Shown: positions 44,596-54,422 of the stretch, piece after piece
How the letters are laid out: the number at the start of each line of letters is the position of its first letter
How positions within the stretch are numbered: the first letter of the stretch is position 1
NCBI RefSeq assembly: GCF_014358015.1
Contig: NZ_JACONV010000002.1
Span: forward strand, 1 to 64,000
Source of the DNA: Pseudomonas triticifolii
Lineage (GTDB): Bacteria > Pseudomonadota > Gammaproteobacteria > Pseudomonadales > Pseudomonadaceae
DNA: 64,000 nucleotides
Direction of reading: 5' to 3'
Made by a program: the position numbers and the translations under genes
The notes under the pieces: model-generated
The model's input: only the letters and a program-made list of their open reading frames with translations
The model's database searches: none
Told to the model about the DNA's origin: nothing

Positions 44596-45666
44596 ATGAA
44601 ACGTCGCTACAGTTGGCCGCTATGGACGCTGGCCACGCTGGTAGTCCTGCTGATCGGCCTGCACATCGCCCTGCCCTACATGGTGCGCAACTACCTGAAC
44701 GACAAGCTCGCCGACATGGGCGACTATCGCGGTCAGGTCACTGATGTGGACCTGGCCCTGTGGCGCGGTGCGTACCGGATCAAGGGGCTGAACATCGTCA
44801 AGGTCGACGGCAAGGTGCCAGTGCCCTTCGTCAAGGCACCGATCATCGAGCTGGCGGTTAGCTGGCACTCGCTCTGGTACGACCACGCCGTCGTGGCGGA
44901 GGTTTTATTTATCGACCCGGAAATCAACTTTGTCGATGGCGGCAACGACAAACAGGCGTCCCAGACCGGTCAGGGCACTGACTGGCGCACCCAGCTGAAC
45001 AAGCTGTTGCCCATCACCCTCAACGAAGTGCGCATCGGCAACGGGCGTATTACGTTCAACAACTTCAGTTCGACGCCCAAGGTGACCATCGAGGCCGACC
45101 GGGTCAACGCCAGTTTCTATAACCTGACCAACGTGGTGGACGTCGAAGGTAATCGCGACGCCAGCTTCGAAGGCAAGGCGCGCCTGCTGGGCCACGCCAG
45201 CCTGGAAAGCTCTGCCCGCTTCGATCCGCTCAGCAACTTTCAGGATTTCGACTTCCGCCTGCGCGCCACCGGCATTCAGCTCAGGAAACTCAACGACTTC
45301 TCCTCGGCCTACGGCAAGTTCGACTTCAACGCAGGTAACGGCGACCTTGTGATCGAAGCCCAGGCTGATAAGGGCCAGTTGAGCGGCTATATCAAACCGC
45401 TGCTGCGCAACGTCGATGTCTTCAACTGGCGTCAGGACGTGCAGGACAAGGACAAAGGCGTGTTTCGTTCGATCTGGGAAGCACTGGTGGGCACCAGCGA
45501 AACCGTGCTCAAGAACCAGCGTCAAAACCAGTTCGCAACCCGCGTCGACCTCAGCGGCAGCGTCCGCCAGCAAGACATCAGCGGCTTCCAGGCATTTTTG
45601 CAGATTCTGCGTAACGCGTTCGTGCAGGCGTTCAATGCGCGTTACGAGAGCAACAAGGATTCCTGA
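44596..45666 (+). CDS. AsmA/DUF748-like envelope protein
   Basis: A 356-residue protein with one N-terminal membrane helix (WTLATLVVLLIGLHIALPYMV) and a long periplasmic part rich in beta-strand repeats (ALWRGAYRIKGLNIVKVDG, ITLNEVRIGNGRITFNNF). This is the DUF748/AsmA-like layout linked in other proteins to transport of lipids between the membranes. Its exact role is unknown. ATG at 44596 chosen because CGGAG precedes it by 9 bases and the helix follows. Confidence 0.82.
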   Translation: MKRRYSWPLWTLATLVVLLIGLHIALPYMVRNYLNDKLADMGDYRGQVTDVDLALWRGAYRIKGLNIVKVDGKVPVPFVKAPIIELAVSWHSLWYDHAVVAEVLFIDPEINFVDGGNDKQASQTGQGTDWRTQLNKLLPITLNEVRIGNGRITFNNFSSTPKVTIEADRVNASFYNLTNVVDVEGNRDASFEGKARLLGHASLESSARFDPLSNFQDFDFRLRATGIQLRKLNDFSSAYGKFDFNAGNGDLVIEAQADKGQLSGYIKPLLRNVDVFNWRQDVQDKDKGVFRSIWEALVGTSETVLKNQRQNQFATRVDLSGSVRQQDISGFQAFLQILRNAFVQAFNARYESNKDS

Positions 45667-45693
45667 TCCCCTGGCTCACCCCGGTCAAACCGT

Positions 45694-45724
45694 GACGCCC
45701 CATTCAAGAACTGAATGGGGCGTC
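45694..45724 (+). terminator. Strong hairpin after the DUF748-like gene
   Basis: GACGCCCCATTC / GAATGGGGCGTC, a 12-base perfect stem with a 7-base loop; the following TGCGTT is only a weak U-tract. Confidence 0.6.
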
Positions 45725-45828
45725 TGCGTTCACAGGCGTCCGTTACGCACGTTATAGTCGAGGCATGTATGGCCACCATTTCGGCGTGCGGGCGCTGCGC
45801 CGCGCATGTCCTGCGAGAGGATTGATTG

Positions 45829-46674
45829 ATGAAGTTTGAAGGCACCCCGGCATACGTCGCCACTGACGATCTGAAGCTTGCGGTCAACGCGGCGATCACT
45901 CTGGAGCGTCCGCTGCTGGTCAAGGGCGAGCCGGGCACCGGCAAGACCATGCTCGCCGAGCAACTGGCCGAATCCTTCGGAGCGCGGTTGATCACCTGGC
46001 ACATCAAGTCGACCACCAAGGCGCATCAGGGACTTTACGAATATGATGCTGTCAGCCGCCTGCGCGACTCGCAGCTGGGCGTGGACAAGGTTCACGATGT
46101 GCGCAACTACCTGAAAAAAGGCAAGCTCTGGGAGGCTTTCGAGTCCGAAGAGCGCGTGATCCTGCTGATCGACGAAATCGACAAGGCCGACATAGAATTC
46201 CCCAACGACCTGTTGCAGGAACTCGACAAGATGGAGTTCTACGTTTACGAGATCGATGAAACCATCAAGGCGAAACAGCGCCCGATCATCATCATTACCT
46301 CCAACAACGAAAAAGAGCTGCCGGACGCGTTCCTGCGTCGCTGCTTCTTCCATTACATCGCCTTCCCGGACCGCGCGACGCTGCAGCGTATCGTTGACGT
46401 TCACTACCCGAACATCAAGAAAGACCTGGTCAGCGAAGCGCTGGACGTGTTCTTCGACGTGCGCAAGGTGCCGGGCCTGAAGAAGAAGCCTTCAACGTCC
46501 GAGCTGGTGGACTGGCTCAAGCTGCTGATGGCCGACAACATCGGCGAGGCCGTGCTGCGCGAGCGCGATCCCACCAAGGCCATTCCGCCGCTGGCCGGCG
46601 CCTTGGTCAAGAACGAGCAGGACGTGCATTTGCTGGAGCGACTGGCGTTCATGAGCCGTCGCGGCAATCGCTGA
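45829..46674 (+). CDS. MoxR-type AAA+ ATPase
   Basis: A 281-residue MoxR AAA+ ATPase with Walker A GEPGTGKT (residues about 37-44), Walker B ILLIDEIDKAD, sensor 1 ITSNNEKELPDAFLRRC and a sensor-2 region near the C-terminus. MoxR ATPases act as chaperones that load cofactors or assemble complexes with a VWA partner. That partner is the next gene, 40 bases downstream. Target complex unknown. The ATG at 45829 is nine bases after GAGAGG, favoured over the TTG at 45826. Confidence 0.92.
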   Translation: MKFEGTPAYVATDDLKLAVNAAITLERPLLVKGEPGTGKTMLAEQLAESFGARLITWHIKSTTKAHQGLYEYDAVSRLRDSQLGVDKVHDVRNYLKKGKLWEAFESEERVILLIDEIDKADIEFPNDLLQELDKMEFYVYEIDETIKAKQRPIIIITSNNEKELPDAFLRRCFFHYIAFPDRATLQRIVDVHYPNIKKDLVSEALDVFFDVRKVPGLKKKPSTSELVDWLKLLMADNIGEAVLRERDPTKAIPPLAGALVKNEQDVHLLERLAFMSRRGNR

Positions 46675-46713
46675 TCCTCTTCATTCACCCTGCCACGAAA
46701 AAGGGCGACAGCC

Positions 46714-47892
46714 ATGCTGCTCAACCTGTTCAACGAAATGCGTGCGGCCAAGGTGCCCGTGTCTTTGCGCGAGCTGCTGGACCTGATCAATGCGCTGAAA
46801 CAGCGGGTCATTTTCGCCGACATTGACGAGTTCTACTTTCTGGCGCGCACGATTCTGGTCAAGGATGAACGCCATTTCGACAAGTTTGACCGGGCATTCG
46901 GCGCCTATTTCAATGGCCTGGAAAAGCTCGATGACCACCTGCAGGCGCTGATCCCGGAAGACTGGCTACGCAAGGAGTTCGAGCGCTCGCTGAGCGATGA
47001 AGAGCGGGCGCAGATCCAGTCGCTGGGCGGCCTCGACAAGCTGATCGAAGAATTCAAGAAACGCCTGGAAGAACAGAAAGAACGCCATGCCGGTGGCAAC
47101 AAATGGATCGGCACCGGCGGCACCAGCCCGTTCGGCTCGGGGGGTTATAACCCCGAAGGCATTCGGGTCGGTGACGCAGGCGAGCGCAAGGGCAAGGCCG
47201 TCAAGGTCTGGGACCAGCGTGAGTACAAGAACCTGGACGATCAGGTGGAACTGGGCACGCGCAACATCAAGGTCGCCTTGCGGCGCTTGCGCAAATTCGC
47301 TCGCCAGGGCGCGGCAGACGAGCTGGACATTGACGGCACCATCGATCACACCGCCCGCGATGCCGGCCTGCTGAACATCCAGATGCGCCCGGAGCGGCGC
47401 AACACCATCAAGCTGCTGCTGTTGTTCGACATCGGCGGCTCGATGGACGCCCACGTCAAGGTCTGCGAAGAGCTGTTCTCGGCCTGCAAGACCGAGTTCA
47501 AGCACATGGAGTATTTCTACTTCCACAATTTCGTGTACGAGTCGGTGTGGAAGAACAACCTGCGCCGCGGGTCGGAGCGAACCTCGACTCAGGACCTGCT
47601 GCATAAATACGGTGCGGACTACAAAGTGATCTTCATCGGCGACGCTTCGATGGCACCGTATGAAATCACCCAGCCCGGCGGCAGTGTCGAGCACTGGAAC
47701 GAAGAAGCAGGCCATGTGTGGATGCAGCGCTTCATGGCCAAGTTCAAGAAGCTCATCTGGATCAATCCCTACCCGAAAGACACCTGGGGCTACACAACAT
47801 CGACGCACATCGTGCGCGACCTGGTCGAAGACCAGATGTACCCACTGACCTTGCGCGGCCTGGAGGAAGGCATGCGTTATCTGGCCAAATAA
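46714..47892 (+). CDS. VWA/CoxE-like protein, partner of MoxR
   Basis: A 392-residue protein in which an N-terminal helical region precedes a von Willebrand factor A-type domain (residues about 225-392). The metal-ion-dependent adhesion motif is DIGGSMDAHVK (Asp-X-Gly-X-Ser), with the C-terminal SMAPYE and NPYPKDTWGYTTS parts. A Gly-rich segment (GTGGTSPFGSGGYNPEG) links the two. Known from CoxE-like and DUF58-related proteins of MoxR systems. The gene pair is followed by a terminator and has no evident substrate protein nearby. Confidence 0.9.
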   Translation: MLLNLFNEMRAAKVPVSLRELLDLINALKQRVIFADIDEFYFLARTILVKDERHFDKFDRAFGAYFNGLEKLDDHLQALIPEDWLRKEFERSLSDEERAQIQSLGGLDKLIEEFKKRLEEQKERHAGGNKWIGTGGTSPFGSGGYNPEGIRVGDAGERKGKAVKVWDQREYKNLDDQVELGTRNIKVALRRLRKFARQGAADELDIDGTIDHTARDAGLLNIQMRPERRNTIKLLLLFDIGGSMDAHVKVCEELFSACKTEFKHMEYFYFHNFVYESVWKNNLRRGSERTSTQDLLHKYGADYKVIFIGDASMAPYEITQPGGSVEHWNEEAGHVWMQRFMAKFKKLIWINPYPKDTWGYTTSTHIVRDLVEDQMYPLTLRGLEEGMRYLAK

Positions 47893-47921
47893 ACCATTCC
47901 CCCTCTGTACCCAGCCAGTCA

Positions 47922-47947
47922 TCGACTGGCTTTTTTTAAACCGACCA
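47922..47947 (+). terminator. Rho-independent terminator after the VWA gene
   Basis: AGCCAGTC / GACTGGCT with loop ATC, followed by seven T. Confidence 0.9.
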
Positions 47948-48134
47948 ACAGCATGTTCGGTTTGTCACTTCAAACTACGCTCAGGTTTCTGACAACCATT
48001 TCAGGCTGTGTAAAAACATAGCGTAATTGTTTTCACGCAGTCTGAATCAGACGGTCATGTGCTGACTGAGTAAGTAGTCCTGCCGTTACTCCATCGTTTT
48101 GCCTAAGCAACCGTCGCGACTTCGCGGGTTACTT

Positions 48135-48857
48135 ATGATTGAAACGCTCGGAATCATGCAGCCTTACTTTTTCCCCTATATTGGTTACTTTCAACTCATC
48201 GCCGCAGTGGAACGCGGACTGATCTTCGATATCGTCAAATACAAACGCAAAAGCTGGATGAACCGCAACCGTGTGCTGGACGGCTACGGTGGCTGGCAAT
48301 ACATCAAAGTCCCGGTCACCGCCAAAGACGGAACACTGATCAAGGACGCCACGATCATCGATTACACGGCCGCCCACAAACGGATCAGGAACCAGCTGGA
48401 GCACTACCGCTGCAAGGCGCCGTACTTCAAGTCCGTGATGCAATTGATCGACCTCACGTTCAACTCGCCGGACACCACGCACATCAGTGACCTGAATACC
48501 CGTTCACTGAGCGTTGTGTGTGATTATCTGGGCCTGCCGTTCACGTGGAAGACCTGCTCGGACATGAGGTTTGATCTGCCCGCGATTCAACATGCGGGGC
48601 AATGGGCACTGGAAATCTCCACATTAATGGAAGCCCGTCAATACATTAATGCCACGGGCGGACGCGCTATCTATGTCGCCGAGGAGTGGCAGGAACGCGG
48701 TATTGAACTGCGCTTTTTGACCCCCTCTTCATTCCGTTATTCCACGGTGCCTGATTCCCACTTTATAGAGAACCTTTCGATCGTGGATATATTGATGTGG
48801 AACAGTCCTGATACGGTGCTGGCTTATATACACAATGAAACAAGGGCCGTTATATAA
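48135..48857 (+). CDS. WbqC-like family protein
   Basis: A 240-residue protein of the WbqC family (PF08889-type): IMQPYFFPYIGYFQLIAAV at the N-terminus, the WMNRNRV block, and YVAEEWQERGIELRF with a conserved C-terminal SIVDILMWNSPDTV. WbqC-like proteins occur in O-antigen or glycolipid loci and are predicted to be transferase-like, but no activity is proven. Here no glycan genes are near. The 240 bases ahead and the C-terminal codons are noticeably richer in A+T than the neighbours, which may mean transfer. The ATG at 48135 is preferred to 48099, since the family N-terminus starts right there; no strong ribosome site is seen. Confidence 0.82.
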   Translation: MIETLGIMQPYFFPYIGYFQLIAAVERGLIFDIVKYKRKSWMNRNRVLDGYGGWQYIKVPVTAKDGTLIKDATIIDYTAAHKRIRNQLEHYRCKAPYFKSVMQLIDLTFNSPDTTHISDLNTRSLSVVCDYLGLPFTWKTCSDMRFDLPAIQHAGQWALEISTLMEARQYINATGGRAIYVAEEWQERGIELRFLTPSSFRYSTVPDSHFIENLSIVDILMWNSPDTVLAYIHNETRAVI

Positions 48858-48867
48858 CCGGCCCTTT
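48842..48867 (+). terminator. Terminator overlapping the WbqC stop codon
   Basis: AAGGGCCG / CGGCCCTT stem whose loop contains the TAA stop at 48855-48857; followed by TATC. Confidence 0.6.
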
Positions 48868-48914
48868 ATCATGATTCATCACGGTGTTTCATGCCGTTAA
48901 CAGTTTGCTGCGGT

Positions 48915-49667
48915 TCAACTGACTGCCGGCTCGCTCAGAGCCGCCCGAATACGCTGTACAGCTGCAACCGAACTGGCGTTATCGCCATGCACGCACAACG
49001 TGTCGGGCGACAGGAACAACTCGCTGCCATCAGAGGCTTGCAGCGGCTCGCCACGGGAAAAACGGATGGCCTGAGCGATGATCAGCTCAGGTTCATGGTG
49101 AACGGCACCGGGCAACTGACGGGACACCAGACGCCCCGCGCCATCATAGGCACGGTCAGCGAATGCCTCGAACCACAACTTAATGCCGAACTCATCGGCG
49201 ATGGCCTGCGCCCCGCTGTTGTCGCGCATGGCCAGCAACATCAGCGGTAACTGATCGTCGTAGCGGGCAATGGCTTCGACCACAGCCCGCAACTGTGCCG
49301 GATTGGCCATCATGTCGTTGTACAGCGCGCCGTGCGGCTTGACGTAGCGCACCTCGCCGCCCTGTGCGCGACAGACACCGGCCAGCGCGCCGATCTGGTA
49401 ATGCAGCAGGTCCTGAATTTCCTGCGGGCTGCAGGCCATCGAGCGGCGACCGAAGCCGACCAGATCCGGATAGGCGGGATGTGCCCCGATCATCACGTCG
49501 TGCTTGAGCGCAAGGCCGACGGTCTTGCGCATGACGCTCGGATCGCCTGCGTGAAAACCACAGGCGATATTGGCGCAGTCGATGAAAGGCATGATCTCGG
49601 CGTCCAGGCCCATGGTCCAGGCGCCGAAGCTTTCGCCGATATCGCAGTTCAGTAACAGGCTGCCCAT
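48915..49667 (-). CDS. pxpA: 5-oxoprolinase subunit PxpA (LamB/YcsF family)
   Basis: A 250-residue LamB/YcsF protein with [45 protein letters not shown] and [11 protein letters not shown], the residues that make up the active site. PxpA catalyses ATP-dependent conversion of 5-oxoproline to glutamate with PxpB and PxpC. No pxpBC is next to it here; they must be elsewhere. The ATG at 49667 follows GGAGACACGCCC; the open frame further upstream is not used. Confidence 0.9.
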   Translation of the reverse strand: MGSLLLNCDIGESFGAWTMGLDAEIMPFIDCANIACGFHAGDPSVMRKTVGLALKHDVMIGAHPAYPDLVGFGRRSMACSPQEIQDLLHYQIGALAGVCRAQGGEVRYVKPHGALYNDMMANPAQLRAVVEAIARYDDQLPLMLLAMRDNSGAQAIADEFGIKLWFEAFADRAYDGAGRLVSRQLPGAVHHEPELIIAQAIRFSRGEPLQASDGSELFLSPDTLCVHGDNASSVAAVQRIRAALSEPAVS

Positions 49668-49707
49668 GGGCGTGTCTCCAGTGTTAATGGGTGCTCGCCT
49701 GACGCGC

Positions 49708-50232
49708 CTAGCGCCAGTCTCTTTCCAGCTGCGGCTTGCGACGTCCGCCATGAACGACCCAGCCGAGCAACAGCACAACGCTTTCGATCACCAGCGCCAG
49801 CAGCAACGCGCTGATGATGCCCCAGGCGATGACCTCAGGTGCCAACAAAACTTGCCACGTGTAGCCATTGAAGGTCTCGCGACGGATGTCCGGATCCGAA
49901 GACGTGGCCACGTAGAACGCTCGTGAGTACCACGGCCCTTGCAGGCCCAGCCACTGGCGTTCCAGCACATGGGTACGGGTCAGCAGGGTGTCGATGTTGT
50001 CGGCATCACTGCGGAACACCGGATCTTCGCTGCTGCGGTAGTGCTGAATCAGCGCCTGTATATCGCCCTTGAAGAACTGCGCAGCGGTGTTGTTGTAACC
50101 CTTGATCGCTTGCTGGGCTTCGATCAGGTGCGCCTCGACACGCTTGCTGTAGTCACTGATGAAGCCGGGCACCTGTACGCCGAACAGCAGGCCTGCGGTG
50201 AACAGGACCAATCGCAGATAACTTCGCAGCAT
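49708..50232 (-). CDS. DUF2937 family membrane protein
   Basis: A 174-residue protein with an N-terminal hydrophobic segment ([19 protein letters not shown]), a soluble helical middle ([17 protein letters not shown]) and a C-terminal helix near residues 135-160 ([18 protein letters not shown]). This matches DUF2937. Function unknown. ATG at 50232 has AGAGGG six bases ahead; the ATG at 50238 touches it. Located between pxpA and a glutamine amidotransferase gene, all on one strand. Confidence 0.8.
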   Translation of the reverse strand: MLRSYLRLVLFTAGLLFGVQVPGFISDYSKRVEAHLIEAQQAIKGYNNTAAQFFKGDIQALIQHYRSSEDPVFRSDADNIDTLLTRTHVLERQWLGLQGPWYSRAFYVATSSDPDIRRETFNGYTWQVLLAPEVIAWGIISALLLALVIESVVLLLGWVVHGGRRKPQLERDWR

Positions 50233-50273
50233 GGACATCCCTCTTGCGTTGAATTCCGTTTGAACGCGCGCCT

Positions 50274-51062
50274 TTATGGCATGACCGCTTCAGTCGAGCC
50301 CTTGGCGACACACTCACCCTTGCGCCACAGACTCCACTGGCCCGGCTCATAGGCGTTCCAGTTTTCGTTTGCAGTCAACGGCTCGGTGGCAATGACTGTG
50401 ACCACATCATGCGGCGTGGTTTCCGCCTGAAAATCGACAATTACGTCAACGTCCTTCAAACGGGCCGGCCCAAACGGCGCGCGCCGGGTGATCTGGACCA
50501 GTTTGGTACTGCAAAAGCAGAACAGCCAGTCGCCATCGCTCAGCAGGCAGTTGAACACACCTTTGCTGCGGTACTCGCTGCAGGCCTGAATCAGTGTCGG
50601 CAACAATTGTTCAACTTCGACAGGCTCGGGAAAGGCTTCACGCACGCGGTTGAGCAGATCACAGAACGCCGCTTCGCTGTCGGTATCGCCCACGGGACGA
50701 TAGAACGTGGCGCGCGGGCTGAATTCGGCGAGCTGGCCGTTGTGGGCGAAACACCAGTTGCGACCCCATAACTCACGCACGAAGGGATGAGTATTGGACA
50801 GGCAGACCTTGCCGACGTTGGCCTGACGAATATGGCCAATCACGACTTCGCTCTTGATAGGGTAACGCTGCACCAGTTGCGCGACTTCCGACTCGCAACT
50901 GGCGGCCGGGTCCTGGAACAGCCGCAGGCCGCGACCTTCGTAAAAGGCGATGCCCCAGCCGTCACGGTGCGGACCGGTTTTGCCACCGCGCTGCATCAGC
51001 CCGGTAAAGCTGAATACGATGTCGGTGGGGACATTGGCGCTCATGCCCAGTAGTTCACACAT
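50274..51062 (-). CDS. yafJ: Class II glutamine amidotransferase domain protein (YafJ-like)
   Basis: A 262-residue protein with the Ntn nucleophile Cys2 (MCELLGMSA), [17 protein letters not shown] and HNGQLAEF, the residues of a GATase_6/class II amidotransferase. It lacks a synthase domain, so it should hydrolyse glutamine or a gamma-glutamyl compound, as in YafJ. Substrate unknown. The Met must be removed to free Cys2. Confidence 0.87.
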   Translation of the reverse strand: MCELLGMSANVPTDIVFSFTGLMQRGGKTGPHRDGWGIAFYEGRGLRLFQDPAASCESEVAQLVQRYPIKSEVVIGHIRQANVGKVCLSNTHPFVRELWGRNWCFAHNGQLAEFSPRATFYRPVGDTDSEAAFCDLLNRVREAFPEPVEVEQLLPTLIQACSEYRSKGVFNCLLSDGDWLFCFCSTKLVQITRRAPFGPARLKDVDVIVDFQAETTPHDVVTVIATEPLTANENWNAYEPGQWSLWRKGECVAKGSTEAVMP

Positions 51063-51121
51063 GTTCAGGTTCTCGCTTCAAGACGTTTTCAGGCTGCAAA
51101 GCAGGCCGACGAAGCGGGACC

Positions 51122-51604
51122 CTACAGACGCGGCTCGACCCGGGCGCCCCGCGCAGAAGCGGCCGGTGCCGGCGTCACGGGCTTGCGAGCATAACGCTCG
51201 TCACCGGCAAACGGTTCGTCTTCCGTGTCTGCTTCAACAGGCTCGGTGACGGGCTGAGGTTGACGGGCCTTGCGGCTTTTTTCGATCGGCCAGCGGATCA
51301 GCACGAACACCAGATAGGCAGCGAACGCAAACATGCCGTACATGGCCAGATCCGAAACGGCAGCCCACACATTGCTGCCGACCTTGAACATCAGGTCCAG
51401 CGCAGTAATTGCAACCGCAGGGGCATAGGCGTCCTTGGCGGGATCCACCATGGTCGGGGTGAACAGCAGCACGGCGGCGATGACCCGCAGCGGCTCCTTG
51501 AGGTAGCGCCACATCAAGCCGGTCATCAGAAACCATACCAGCAGGCAACCCAACGCAGCAAAAGCGTAGAGGCTCCAGGCGATCAGATAGTCGTTCTCGG
51601 TCAT
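51122..51604 (-). CDS. Uncharacterised membrane protein with disordered tail
   Basis: A 160-residue protein with three hydrophobic segments (residues about 8-28, 36-56, 80-100) and a Pro/Glu/Arg-rich tail of about 55 residues starting SRKARQPQPVTEP. No family identified with certainty. The ATG at 51604 (MTENDYLIAW) is chosen; it is 59 bases upstream of the amidotransferase gene on the same strand, so the two may be co-transcribed. Confidence 0.7.
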   Translation of the reverse strand: MTENDYLIAWSLYAFAALGCLLVWFLMTGLMWRYLKEPLRVIAAVLLFTPTMVDPAKDAYAPAVAITALDLMFKVGSNVWAAVSDLAMYGMFAFAAYLVFVLIRWPIEKSRKARQPQPVTEPVEADTEDEPFAGDERYARKPVTPAPAASARGARVEPRL

Positions 51605-51737
51605 GTCGTCCGTGGTAAGGCAGGTAAAGAGGCGCTTATGATAACGGCTTTTCACTGGCCCGGCTTGCATGGGTTGTTCATTCAGTGCAGCGTCTACTCA
51701 TATTTCATTCTATTGACGCCTTCAAAGAGAGCCCCGC

Positions 51738-53798
51738 ATGTCCTTTTCGAATGCCACCTCCAGCGCCCCCATCGCTCGCAAGGCCGACGGCTCCGATCCC
51801 TATGCCTGGCTGCAGAACCGCGACACCGATGAGGTGCTCGACTATCTGAAAGCCGAGAACCAGTATCAGGAAGAGCAACTCGCAGACCAGAGCGCACTGC
51901 GTGAAACGCTGTTCCAGGAAATCAAAGGCCGCATTCTGGAAACCGACCTGTCGCTGCCCTCGCCGTGGGGCCCTTACCTGTATTACACCCGCACGACAGA
52001 GGGTGACGAGTACGCGCGCCACTACCGCTGCCCGCGTCCGGCGGATGATTCGAACACCGTGGACGAAGGTCGCGAAGAGCTGCTGCTGGACCCTAACGTC
52101 CTGGCCGACGGCGGCTTTTTTTCGCTGGGTGCGTTCAGCATCAGCCCTGATCATCAACGTCTGGCCTACAGCCTGGACACCAGTGGCGACGAGGTTTACC
52201 AGCTGTACGTCAAGGAACTGAGCACCGGTCAGGTCAGCAGCCTGCCGTTCGAGGATTGCGACGGCAGCATGACCTGGGCCAACGACAGCCAGACGCTGTT
52301 CTTCGGCGAGCTGGACGACACCCATCGTCCGCACAAGCTGTACCGCCATAGATTGGGTGACGAGTCCGCCGACCTGGTGTTCAGCGAGCCGGATGGCCGC
52401 TTTTTCCTGCACTGTTTCCGCACCAGCTCCGAACGCCAACTGGTGCTGCTGCTCAACAGCAAGACCACCAGCGAAGCCTGGGTGCTGGACGCCGAACATC
52501 CAGAGCAGGCCTTCGTCTGTCTGGCGCCCCGCGTCGAAGGCCATGAGTATTTTCCTGATCACGGCCTGCTCGACGGCGTCTGGAACTGGTTCATTCGCAG
52601 CAACCAGAGTGGCATCAATTTCGCGCTGTACCACGCACCCGAGAAGGCGAGCGGCGTTGTGACCCGCGATGACTGGCAGACGCTGATCCCGCACAGCGAT
52701 TCGGTCATGCTCGAAGGCGTCGGCCTCAACGCCAAAGGCCTGAGCCTGAGTCTGCGCGAAGGCGGCCTGCCGATTATCGAAATCCGCCCTCAAGACCTGC
52801 CCGCCTATCGCGTGCAATTGCCTGATGCGGCATACAGCCTGTATGTGCAGGACTCACTGGAGTTCGACAGCCCGCGCATCCGCCTGCGTTATCAGTCGCT
52901 GAACCGCCCGCCTCAGGTCCGTCAGCTGGAACTGGCGACCGGCGAGCAAGTGGTGCTCAAGGAAACGCCAGTACTCGGCACCTTCGATGCCGACGCCTAT
53001 GTCAGCAAGCGTCTCTGGGCAACGGCTGCCGACGGAACGCAGGTACCGATCAGTCTGGTGGTCAAACGCGAGCTGGCCGGTCAGGCGACGCCGCTGTATC
53101 TCTATGGTTATGGCGCCTACGGGGAAAGCCTGGACCCGTGGTTTTCCCACGCACGCCTGAGCCTGCTGAACCGTGGTGTGGCGTTTGCCATTGCGCATGT
53201 GCGTGGCGGCGGCGAGCTGGGCGAAGCCTGGTATCGCAACGGCAAGCAGGAACACAAACAGAACACCTTCGGCGATTTCATTGCCTGCGCCGAGCACCTG
53301 ATTGCCGAAGGGCTGACCCGTTCCGAGCAACTGGTGATCAGCGGCGGCAGCGCAGGCGGCCTGTTGATGGGCGCGGTGCTCAACCAACGCCCGGAGCTGT
53401 TCAAGGCGGCGATTGCCGAAGTGCCGTTCGTGGATGTGCTCAATACCATGCTCGATCCCGAATTGCCGCTGACGGTGACCGAGTATGACGAATGGGGCAA
53501 TCCCCAGGAGCCTGAAGTCTACGAGCGCATCAAGGCTTATGCGCCCTATGAAAATGTCAGCGCTCAAACCTACCCGGCCATGCTGGTGATCGCCGGTTAC
53601 AACGACAGCCGGGTGCAGTACTGGGAGGCCGCCAAGTGGGTCGCGAAGTTGCGCGCCACGAAGACCGACGACAATCTTTTGCTGCTCAAGACCGAACTGG
53701 GTGCCGGACACGGCGGCATGAGTGGACGCTATCAAGGTCTGCGCGACGTGGCGCTGGAGTATGGGTTCATCTTCAAGGTATTGAAGATGGGCGAATGA
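51738..53798 (+). CDS. ptrB: Oligopeptidase B (S9A prolyl oligopeptidase family)
   Basis: A 686-residue two-domain serine peptidase. A seven-bladed beta-propeller spans about residues 70-400, then the alpha/beta hydrolase domain contains the nucleophile Ser538 in SGGSAGG, Asp623 in GYNDSRV and His658 in GAGHGGM. The TEYDEWGNP segment typical of oligopeptidase B is present (its acidic residues recognise basic P1). It cleaves short peptides after Lys/Arg in the cytoplasm. ATG 51738 follows AGAG; alone, divergent from the membrane protein gene. Confidence 0.92.
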   Translation: MSFSNATSSAPIARKADGSDPYAWLQNRDTDEVLDYLKAENQYQEEQLADQSALRETLFQEIKGRILETDLSLPSPWGPYLYYTRTTEGDEYARHYRCPRPADDSNTVDEGREELLLDPNVLADGGFFSLGAFSISPDHQRLAYSLDTSGDEVYQLYVKELSTGQVSSLPFEDCDGSMTWANDSQTLFFGELDDTHRPHKLYRHRLGDESADLVFSEPDGRFFLHCFRTSSERQLVLLLNSKTTSEAWVLDAEHPEQAFVCLAPRVEGHEYFPDHGLLDGVWNWFIRSNQSGINFALYHAPEKASGVVTRDDWQTLIPHSDSVMLEGVGLNAKGLSLSLREGGLPIIEIRPQDLPAYRVQLPDAAYSLYVQDSLEFDSPRIRLRYQSLNRPPQVRQLELATGEQVVLKETPVLGTFDADAYVSKRLWATAADGTQVPISLVVKRELAGQATPLYLYGYGAYGESLDPWFSHARLSLLNRGVAFAIAHVRGGGELGEAWYRNGKQEHKQNTFGDFIACAEHLIAEGLTRSEQLVISGGSAGGLLMGAVLNQRPELFKAAIAEVPFVDVLNTMLDPELPLTVTEYDEWGNPQEPEVYERIKAYAPYENVSAQTYPAMLVIAGYNDSRVQYWEAAKWVAKLRATKTDDNLLLLKTELGAGHGGMSGRYQGLRDVALEYGFIFKVLKMGE

Positions 53799-53830
53799 AC
53801 TTGGCGCTAAACGCCTGTCTTACTAGCATC

Positions 53831-53850
53831 GGGAGCAAGGATCTGCTCCC
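53831..53850. repeat. Short hairpin between ptrB and the cNMP-binding gene
   Basis: GGGAGCA / TGCTCCC with a six-base loop AGGATC; no T-run. May be a weak terminator or a REP fragment. Confidence 0.4.
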
Positions 53851-53880
53851 CTCTCCAACGCCTGATCACAAGACCGAACC

Positions 53881-54357
53881 ATGTCAGAACAACTGTCCAA
53901 CCTGAACAACGCCATACGCGACATGCTGCTGGACTGCGGCCTGTTCGATACCCTGCTGCCGGGCGATTTCCTGGCGGTGGCCGGTTACTTCAGCATCACC
54001 GACATCGAAAAGGGTGAAGCCGTGTTCGCCGAAGGCGATGCCGGGACCTTCATGTGCATCATCCATCAGGGCACCGTGTCCGTGCAGAAGCTCAACAGCG
54101 AAGGCCAGCAGGTCGAGATCGCCACCCTTCGCCGTGGCCGGGCTTTTGGCGAAATGGCGGTACTGGACGGCGAGCGTCGTTCGGCCAGTTGCATCGCGGC
54201 GACCCATTGCCAGTTGCTGAACCTGGGCCGCGACTCGCTGGACAAGATGCTTGAGGATGCGCCAAAGATCGCGGCCAAGATCATCCGCGCGCTGGCCATT
54301 TCCCTGTCGCGACGCCTGCGCATGGTCGACGGACAACTGCTCTCGCAGCAGGTGTGA
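53881..54357 (+). CDS. Stand-alone cyclic nucleotide-binding domain protein
   Basis: A 158-residue protein consisting almost only of a cNMP-binding (CRP N-terminal) domain: FAEGDAGTFMCIIHQGTVSV and the phosphate-binding cassette GEMAVLDGERRSASC. No DNA-binding domain follows, the C-terminal helix ending RRLRMVDG. It presumably works through an unknown partner. ATG at 53881 follows CGAACC, a weak site. Confidence 0.85.
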   Translation: MSEQLSNLNNAIRDMLLDCGLFDTLLPGDFLAVAGYFSITDIEKGEAVFAEGDAGTFMCIIHQGTVSVQKLNSEGQQVEIATLRRGRAFGEMAVLDGERRSASCIAATHCQLLNLGRDSLDKMLEDAPKIAAKIIRALAISLSRRLRMVDGQLLSQQV

Positions 54358-54422
54358 GTTTGTTCATCTGGCGCTAAACTGCCGACATTCCGCTTTTAAT
54401 GCGCACACGAACAGGTGACACC

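Noticed and set aside
53831..53850. True terminator after ptrB
   Set aside because: The hairpin is short and lacks a T-run; listed only as a hairpin.
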